Shown piece by piece: positions 59,642 through 64,000 of a DNA stretch of 64,000 nt. A model generated the notes under the pieces. It made no database searches. It was given only the letters and a program-made list of their open reading frames with translations, and had not been told where the DNA came from. The translations under genes were made by a program, and so were the position numbers. Position 1 is the first letter of the stretch. Each line of letters begins with the position of its first letter. This stretch comes from Streptomyces shenzhenensis (GTDB taxonomy: Bacteria; Actinomycetota; Actinomycetes; Streptomycetales; Streptomycetaceae): positions 1-64,000 of the forward strand of contig NZ_JAJONF010000037.1 of the NCBI RefSeq assembly GCF_021462265.1. The letters run 5' to 3'.

Positions 59642-62167
59642 TCAGAGGTCATCCTTGCCCAAGAGGGAAACAGCTCTGCTGTAGGCGTCGACGGCTTCCT
59701 GGTGCCTGCCTGCGCATGCCAGCGCGCGAGCAAGGTTGTACAACACCCTGCCCTCCTCGGGGTGATCGCCGACCTCCCGCTGGATGTCGGCCGCCTCCGT
59801 GTGGGCGGCGACGGCCTGTTCGAAGCTGTTCAACCCCTGGAACGCTGCACCGAGGTTGTTCAGCGCCTCGCCCGCTTGGGCGCGGCTCCCGTGCTCTTTG
59901 AGCAGGGGAATGCAGGTCCGGTAGGTGTCGACGGCCTCGCTGAACCGACCCGACTCCAGGAGTGCGACTCCAAGGTCGAAAAGTGCCTGGCCCTCGTCAT
60001 GGGGGGTGCCGACGTCCTGGGAAAGGGCCAACTCCCGCCGATGGACGGCGATTGCGTCCTCGGGCCTGCCGAGCCGGGTCAGGGCTCGGCCGAGATTGCC
60101 GAGGGCCTGGCACTCGCCGTACCGGTCACCGATTTCCTGGCAGATCTTCAGGTCTGCCCGGTGGGTCGCGGCTGCCTGCTCGTACAGCCCGAGATCGGAG
60201 AACACCGCTCCCGCGTGGCCAAGGGCCATGGCTTCGCCCTGGCGATCACCGGCCTCCTGGAGTGCTGTGCCGGCACGCAGGAGAGTCTCGACCGCCTCCT
60301 CGATCCTGCCGACCTGAGCGAGTGCCGCTCCCAGGGAAGCGAGTACCCGGCCAACCGGTGCGCCCGCTTCCTGAAGGCGGGCGAGGGCTCGGCTGTGGGC
60401 GTCGATGGCTTCCTCGAACCGGCCCATCTGCGCAAACACGTCCCCGATTTCGTGCAGCGACCCGCCTTCGCGTCGGCGGTCACCGAGTGCTCTGGACAGG
60501 GCCAGGCACTGCTCGCACGCCGCGATGGCTTCCTCGAACCGGCGGGCCCCGGCCAGCGCTCCCCCAAGGTTGCCGAGCAACGTGACTCGCGTGCGCTCCA
60601 CGGCCGACAGCGCACTGGCGACAGCGTCGGGACTCATGGCGTCGGCTTCGTGCCGGGGCATGCGGCCACCACCGCCGGCTCGCCCGTCAATGAACTGCAG
60701 GATCCGTGTCACGAGCTCGAGCGCGGAGCGTGTCACGGTGATCCAGTCATCGAAGTACCGGCGTTGGCCGAGGAAGCGGGCGAGGCTGAGGGCGAGATCG
60801 ATGCGCAGGTGAGGATCGACGGCGATATCGGCCTTGGTGGCCATCGCAACGAGATTGAGGTGTTCGGCATCCAGCCAGGCGAGTGCCTGGACGGAGTTGG
60901 CGAACCGCGGCACACCGCGGCCGTCAGGATCCAGATGAGAGTCAGCGGCCCCCGCGGTGACCTGGTAGTAGGTGCAGAGCCGGGTCAGCGCCGCGCCCCG
61001 GTCGTCGTCCTCGGCGAGCCCGAGTTCCTGAGCGTAGAGCCGGACCAGGTCGTGCAGACGCCAACGGCCCCACACGCTGCCGGGTTCGATCAAATGGGCG
61101 CGCGCGAGGTCCTGCAGGAGTTCCTCGACCGCGAAGTGATCGCCCCTTGCCAGATGGGTGGCCGCCGCAGAGGAGATGTCGGGCCCGGTATTGAGGGGCA
61201 GCAGCCGGAGGAGACGAGCGTGGTCGTCGTCGAGGGCCTGATAGGACAGGTCGAAAGCGGCGCGCACCGCGCGGTCCTCGTACCGCAAACGCTGCAGGCG
61301 AGTGTGGGCTGCTTCCAGCGCCTGGCCGAGAGAGGACAGGGGCCGGGCAGGACTGTCCGCGAGCAGGGCGACAGCGATCCGCAGGGCCAGCGGCAGCCCG
61401 CCGCACAACCGGGCGATGGCGGCGGCGTCCTCAGGCGTGTCCTGCACCCGGTTCTCACCGCGACCGCGTGCATGTCGCAGGGCCTGGTCCAGTAGTTCGA
61501 TCGAGGCGCGCTCGTCCAGGACTCCCAGGTCGTGGAGGCGTGCGTCGAGGTCGAGGGTATGACGGGAAGTGATCAAGCACGCGGTGGCGCCGTCGGTGGG
61601 CAGCAGCGGACGGGCCTGCTCGGCCGCAGACACGTTGTCGATGACCACCAGCACCCGGCTTCCCTCCTCGGCGAGGGCGGCCAGTGCGCTACGGAAGAGA
61701 CGGGACTGGTCCTGCAAGGCCACGGGGATGTGCTCGCTCGGGACACCCAAGGCCCGTAACAACCCGTCGAGGGCGCGCTCCGCCGGGAGCCGGCGTTCGG
61801 GATCGTATCCGAACATGTCGACGAACAGGACTCCGCCGGGGAACCACCCATCGGCCTTCAACGCTCGTATGGCGGTCTGCACGACGAGCTCCGTCTTGCC
61901 GATTCCCGCCAGCCCGGCCACCACCGTGACAAGTACCCGCTGCTGCGGAGAAGCGGGTGCCAGTTCCCCGAGCAGTTCGGTGACCTCCGTCTCGCGGCCG
62001 GTGAAGGTGGGCGAGGCAGGGGGCAGGCCGGACAGCGCGGGAACGATCTCCCGAGGCAGTCGGACGTTGACGACCTGCCCCTGGATCACCTCGTGGAAGA
62101 AGACGCCGCCACTGATCTCGTTGTGCACCGCTGAGCCCGCCTCGCCATGTCCGGAGGCATCGTCCAC
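59642..62167 (-). CDS. STAND/NB-ARC ATPase with TPR repeats and an N-terminal amyloid-like motif
   Basis: An 841-residue NLR-like protein. After a short N-terminal segment with VHNEISGGVF and IQGQVV (near residues 15-40), an NB-ARC/STAND ATPase has Walker A AGLAGIGKTELV, Walker B VLVVIDN and a GLPLAL motif. The C-terminal half is a long TPR array (repeated ALGNLG/ALFDLG/ALNNLGAAF units). Codon 137 is TTA (61757-61759). GTG 62167 lies 5 bp after the stop of the upstream small gene. Such proteins act in regulation or in phage defence; the paired motif favours signalling with the small partner. Confidence 0.85.
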   Translation of the reverse strand: MDDASGHGEAGSAVHNEISGGVFFHEVIQGQVVNVRLPREIVPALSGLPPASPTFTGRETEVTELLGELAPASPQQRVLVTVVAGLAGIGKTELVVQTAIRALKADGWFPGGVLFVDMFGYDPERRLPAERALDGLLRALGVPSEHIPVALQDQSRLFRSALAALAEEGSRVLVVIDNVSAAEQARPLLPTDGATACLITSRHTLDLDARLHDLGVLDERASIELLDQALRHARGRGENRVQDTPEDAAAIARLCGGLPLALRIAVALLADSPARPLSSLGQALEAAHTRLQRLRYEDRAVRAAFDLSYQALDDDHARLLRLLPLNTGPDISSAAATHLARGDHFAVEELLQDLARAHLIEPGSVWGRWRLHDLVRLYAQELGLAEDDDRGAALTRLCTYYQVTAGAADSHLDPDGRGVPRFANSVQALAWLDAEHLNLVAMATKADIAVDPHLRIDLALSLARFLGQRRYFDDWITVTRSALELVTRILQFIDGRAGGGGRMPRHEADAMSPDAVASALSAVERTRVTLLGNLGGALAGARRFEEAIAACEQCLALSRALGDRRREGGSLHEIGDVFAQMGRFEEAIDAHSRALARLQEAGAPVGRVLASLGAALAQVGRIEEAVETLLRAGTALQEAGDRQGEAMALGHAGAVFSDLGLYEQAAATHRADLKICQEIGDRYGECQALGNLGRALTRLGRPEDAIAVHRRELALSQDVGTPHDEGQALFDLGVALLESGRFSEAVDTYRTCIPLLKEHGSRAQAGEALNNLGAAFQGLNSFEQAVAAHTEAADIQREVGDHPEEGRVLYNLARALACAGRHQEAVDAYSRAVSLLGKDDL

Positions 62168-62172
62168 GCCGG

Positions 62173-62619
62173 TCAGCTCCGAGTCCCTGGCCCGTGGGGT
62201 TCGGCAGCGGGTCGGGGCGTCGGAGCCGAGGTGAAGGTGTGACCGGAGAAATCCCTGCCCTGTTGGACGGGGCCGTGGAACGTGCCACCGCTGATCTCGT
62301 TGTGCACGTCGCCGTCTGCGGTGCGCACGAGCTTCGCCTCCTCGTGCCATGCCTGCAGGTCGGTCCGGAACTCCGGCTCCAGCGCTGCCCGCACCGCGAG
62401 CGCGAGGCTCAGTGCCTGGGCCCGTGCCGTTTCCCCGGGCGCCCGCATCAGCGCCACCAACTCCGCTTCACCGGAACTGACCGCGCCGGCTTGTTCCCTG
62501 TCCCGGCGGCGCAACGGCCGGTGCACGAGCGCACTGAGCCCCGCCCATGCCTGCCTGCCGATCTCTCCACCGGCGCCACCCGCCAACGCCGCCAGCAACT
62601 CCACCGATACCGGATCCAC
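62173..62619 (-). CDS. Small helical protein with an amyloid-like motif, partner of the STAND protein
   Basis: A 148-residue protein. Residues 1-95 are helical and lightly hydrophobic (LLAALAGGAGGEIGRQAW, then EAELVALMRAPGETARAQALSLALAVRAAL), and the C-terminal part has VHNEISGGTF and GPVQQGRDF. The VHNEISGG motif recurs near the N terminus of the STAND protein just downstream. Paired motifs of this type are seen between bacterial NLR-like sensors and small effectors (for example BELL-domain proteins). GTG 62619. The effector activity is unknown. Confidence 0.72.
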   Translation of the reverse strand: MDPVSVELLAALAGGAGGEIGRQAWAGLSALVHRPLRRRDREQAGAVSSGEAELVALMRAPGETARAQALSLALAVRAALEPEFRTDLQAWHEEAKLVRTADGDVHNEISGGTFHGPVQQGRDFSGHTFTSAPTPRPAAEPHGPGTRS

Positions 62620-62899
62620 CGCGCACCCCCGAATTTGCTACCAGCTATCACGCTACGGCCAACTACGTCCACAACAAAGGGTGTTCGGGCACTGCACCCT
62701 CAAGTTCCGGCCACGTCTTCGGCGGTGCCTGCTGCGCGTTGGTCCGCGGTCTCCATCAACTTCCTTCCTGTCGTTGAGTCCGCGCCCCCAATACCGGAAT
62801 CCCAGCCAGCGGCTTCTGTTCGACTCCCGGATCGGTCGAACGCGTCCTCGGAAGCCCAGCTCCGGTCTCGCTGCCGGGCCGGTGACACCCCCGTCGGTG

Positions 62900-63430
62900 G
62901 ACAGCCGGCCCTCCGTCTGGCCCAACGGCCACACCTACCTCGGCGCCGGAATCGATGACACAGCCACCGCCCTCACTCACCTGGGTGCCCGCGAGTATGA
63001 CCCATCCACCGGCCGTTTCATCTCCGCCGACCCGGTCATCGACATGGGCGACCCTCTCCAGGTGAACGGCTACGCCTACAGTCACGACAACCCCGTGACC
63101 CACAGCGACCCGACCGGTCTCTACGACCCGGACCGCATGGCGTACGAGCGGGAGCAGAAGCGGCTTATGAACGACAACCCGGGCCTGCACAAGCCGCGTG
63201 CCAAGCCACCGGTCGTGGTCAACTCCGACCTGCACAACATCCTGGCCGCCATCTACATCCGCGATCAGGGCACCACGGCAACGGGTAACGGAAAGGTCGC
63301 CACGGAGGACTTTCTTCTCGGCGACCTCGGCCCGACCGCATACGCCCACGCGGGTCCTGCCTTCCGTACTCTGATGACCGAGTGCATGACGGCGGAGGGA
63401 ATCGAGGTCCCCGAGAGCTGGCGGGCGTGA
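62900..63430 (+). pseudogene. C-terminal remnant of an RHS-repeat protein
   Basis: The reading frame has the RHS core end: LGAREYDPSTGRFISADPV, YAYSHDNPVTHSDPTGL, then a unique tail of about 100 residues ending at 63430. The thousand or more residues that should precede it are absent; upstream the frame runs into unrelated sequence opposite the 148-residue gene. RHS cores are followed by variable toxic or adhesive tips, so the tail may be a displaced tip domain. No matching immunity gene could be named. Confidence 0.75.
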
Positions 63431-63473
63431 TTTCCGCTGAGCCGCTTTTGGGTGACGCCGTACTGGAGAGGCA

Positions 63474-63765
63474 GTGCTTGGCCCGCGCTCGCCAGTGCTG
63501 GCCGGTCTGCCGATGCCGCAGACAGCCGACGGCCGCCTGGTCCTGGCGGTCGGCGTCAGCAACTCGCTCCGCCCCGACGCGCCGACCAGCGCGGACCGTC
63601 TGTTCTGCCACGTCTACGGCAACGCCTCGTACATCGTGTCGTGCCGGTGCTCGGCCACCAGCGTGAAGTCCAGCGGCGAAGTCACCGGACCGTCCGCGCA
63701 CAGCAACGCGTCGACGAACTCGAACAGTTCGTCCCCGCCCGCGGTCAGGCGGTCGAATGAGATGC
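63474..63765. pseudogene. Rearranged transposase fragments
   Basis: On the + strand about 63492-63620 reads LPMPQTADGRLVLAVGVSN then DAPTSADRLFCHVYG, which recalls the catalytic start of a common actinobacterial DDE transposase. On the - strand about 63765-63630 reads GGDELFEFVDALLCADGPV then DFTLVAEHRHDTMYEAL, which recalls the N-terminal part of the same family. The two pieces are head to head, so they are rearranged debris. Assignment is from memory of the family and is tentative. Confidence 0.5.
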
Positions 63766-63795
63766 CGTCTCGTTTGGTTCGGTAGGTTGTCGGTC

Positions 63796-64000
63796 GTGGT
63801 CTCGATCGTTGAGCGGCTGGTGCCCGATGAGTTGTGGGAGCTGTTCCAGTGGGTGGTCCCGGAGGTGCCGTCCCGGCCTCGGGGCGGCGGTCGGCGTCGG
63901 CACGGTGACCGGGAGGTGCTGGCTGCGATCGTGTTCGTGGCCACGTTGGGCTGCACGTGGTAGCGGTTGTCGTCCGCGTCGTCGGGTCCGTCGGGAGCGA
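63796..64000 (+). pseudogene. IS5-type transposase N-terminus with a premature stop
   Basis: GTG 63796 opens a frame with ERLVPDELWELFQWVVPE and DREVLAAIVFVATLGCTW, the N-terminal part of an IS5-type (IS112-like) transposase. The expected WRQLP that follows TW is replaced by a TAG stop (63961-63963), after which the frame resumes as RLSSASSGPSGA, close to the usual sequence. The gene is therefore broken by a nonsense change, at least in this copy, and runs off the window. Confidence 0.65.

Noticed and set aside
1..64000. tRNA, rRNA and CRISPR elements
   Set aside because: No cloverleaf, rRNA-like stretch or spaced repeat array was recognised by eye; a covariance or repeat search could not be run.

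Overview
The window is very GC-rich, its genes use GTG starts and rare TTA codons, and it carries gamma-butyrolactone-type signalling genes. This points to a Streptomyces (or close relative) chromosome inside a large secondary-metabolite region. No tRNA, rRNA or CRISPR array was seen. All functions are read from sequence motifs and family resemblance; nothing was computed or searched.

Region A (1-25.3 kb) is the start of an ansamycin-type polyketide cluster. The 5' end of a giant PKS gene (leftward, cut by the window edge) has a RifA-like loading module for 3-amino-5-hydroxybenzoate (AHBA): adenylation domain, dead KR-like domain, ACP, then the first KS. Around it is a full AHBA set: rifI, a fused rifL-rifM, rifK, rifJ, rifG, rifH and rifN. 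There are also type II thioesterase, MFS, exported FAD oxidase, DUF5988 and P450 genes, and three regulators (HxlR, a LAL, and a PimR-like SARP-cyclase-ATPase). Several promoters share paired CCCCT/AGGGG boxes about one helical turn apart.

Region B (25.4-42.3 kb) is mostly one leftward operon built on an amino-group carrier protein (LysW) system. Its order is homocitrate-synthase-like enzyme, LysW, LysX, LysY, LysZ, class I glutamine amidotransferase, Glu/Leu-type dehydrogenase, acyl-CoA ligase, aminotransferase, FAH-family enzyme, ferredoxin-type reductase, acyltransferase, MFS, MarR and DsbA/FrnE. It plausibly makes an unusual carrier-bound amino acid, perhaps used with the AHBA polyketide. 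The carrier ends in Gln instead of the usual Glu. A divergent pair (maleate isomerase/AMDase family and NTF2-like) lies at its head.

Region C (42.5-52.0 kb) is regulatory: an ArpA/JadR2-like TetR, a catalytically dead IS701-like transposase with a TTA codon, a JadR1-like response regulator lacking its phospho-acceptor, an ECF sigma factor, an MFS pump, two SDRs (one without its catalytic Tyr/Lys), a gamma-butyrolactone-receptor-like TetR and an AfsA homologue. The AfsA/receptor promoter and the transposase-like gene promoter share a 15-bp box that differs only at its centre.

Region D (52.7-57.5 kb) couples an E1/ThiF-like enzyme to an aspartate-carbamoyltransferase-like protein, followed by an MFS exporter and an ArsR regulator; it looks like a small biosynthetic unit of its own. 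Region E (57.6-64 kb) is the likely edge of the cluster: an SDR/TetR pair with three operator copies, a STAND/NB-ARC-TPR protein paired with a small protein through a shared amyloid-like motif, an RHS C-terminal remnant, and decayed transposase pieces.
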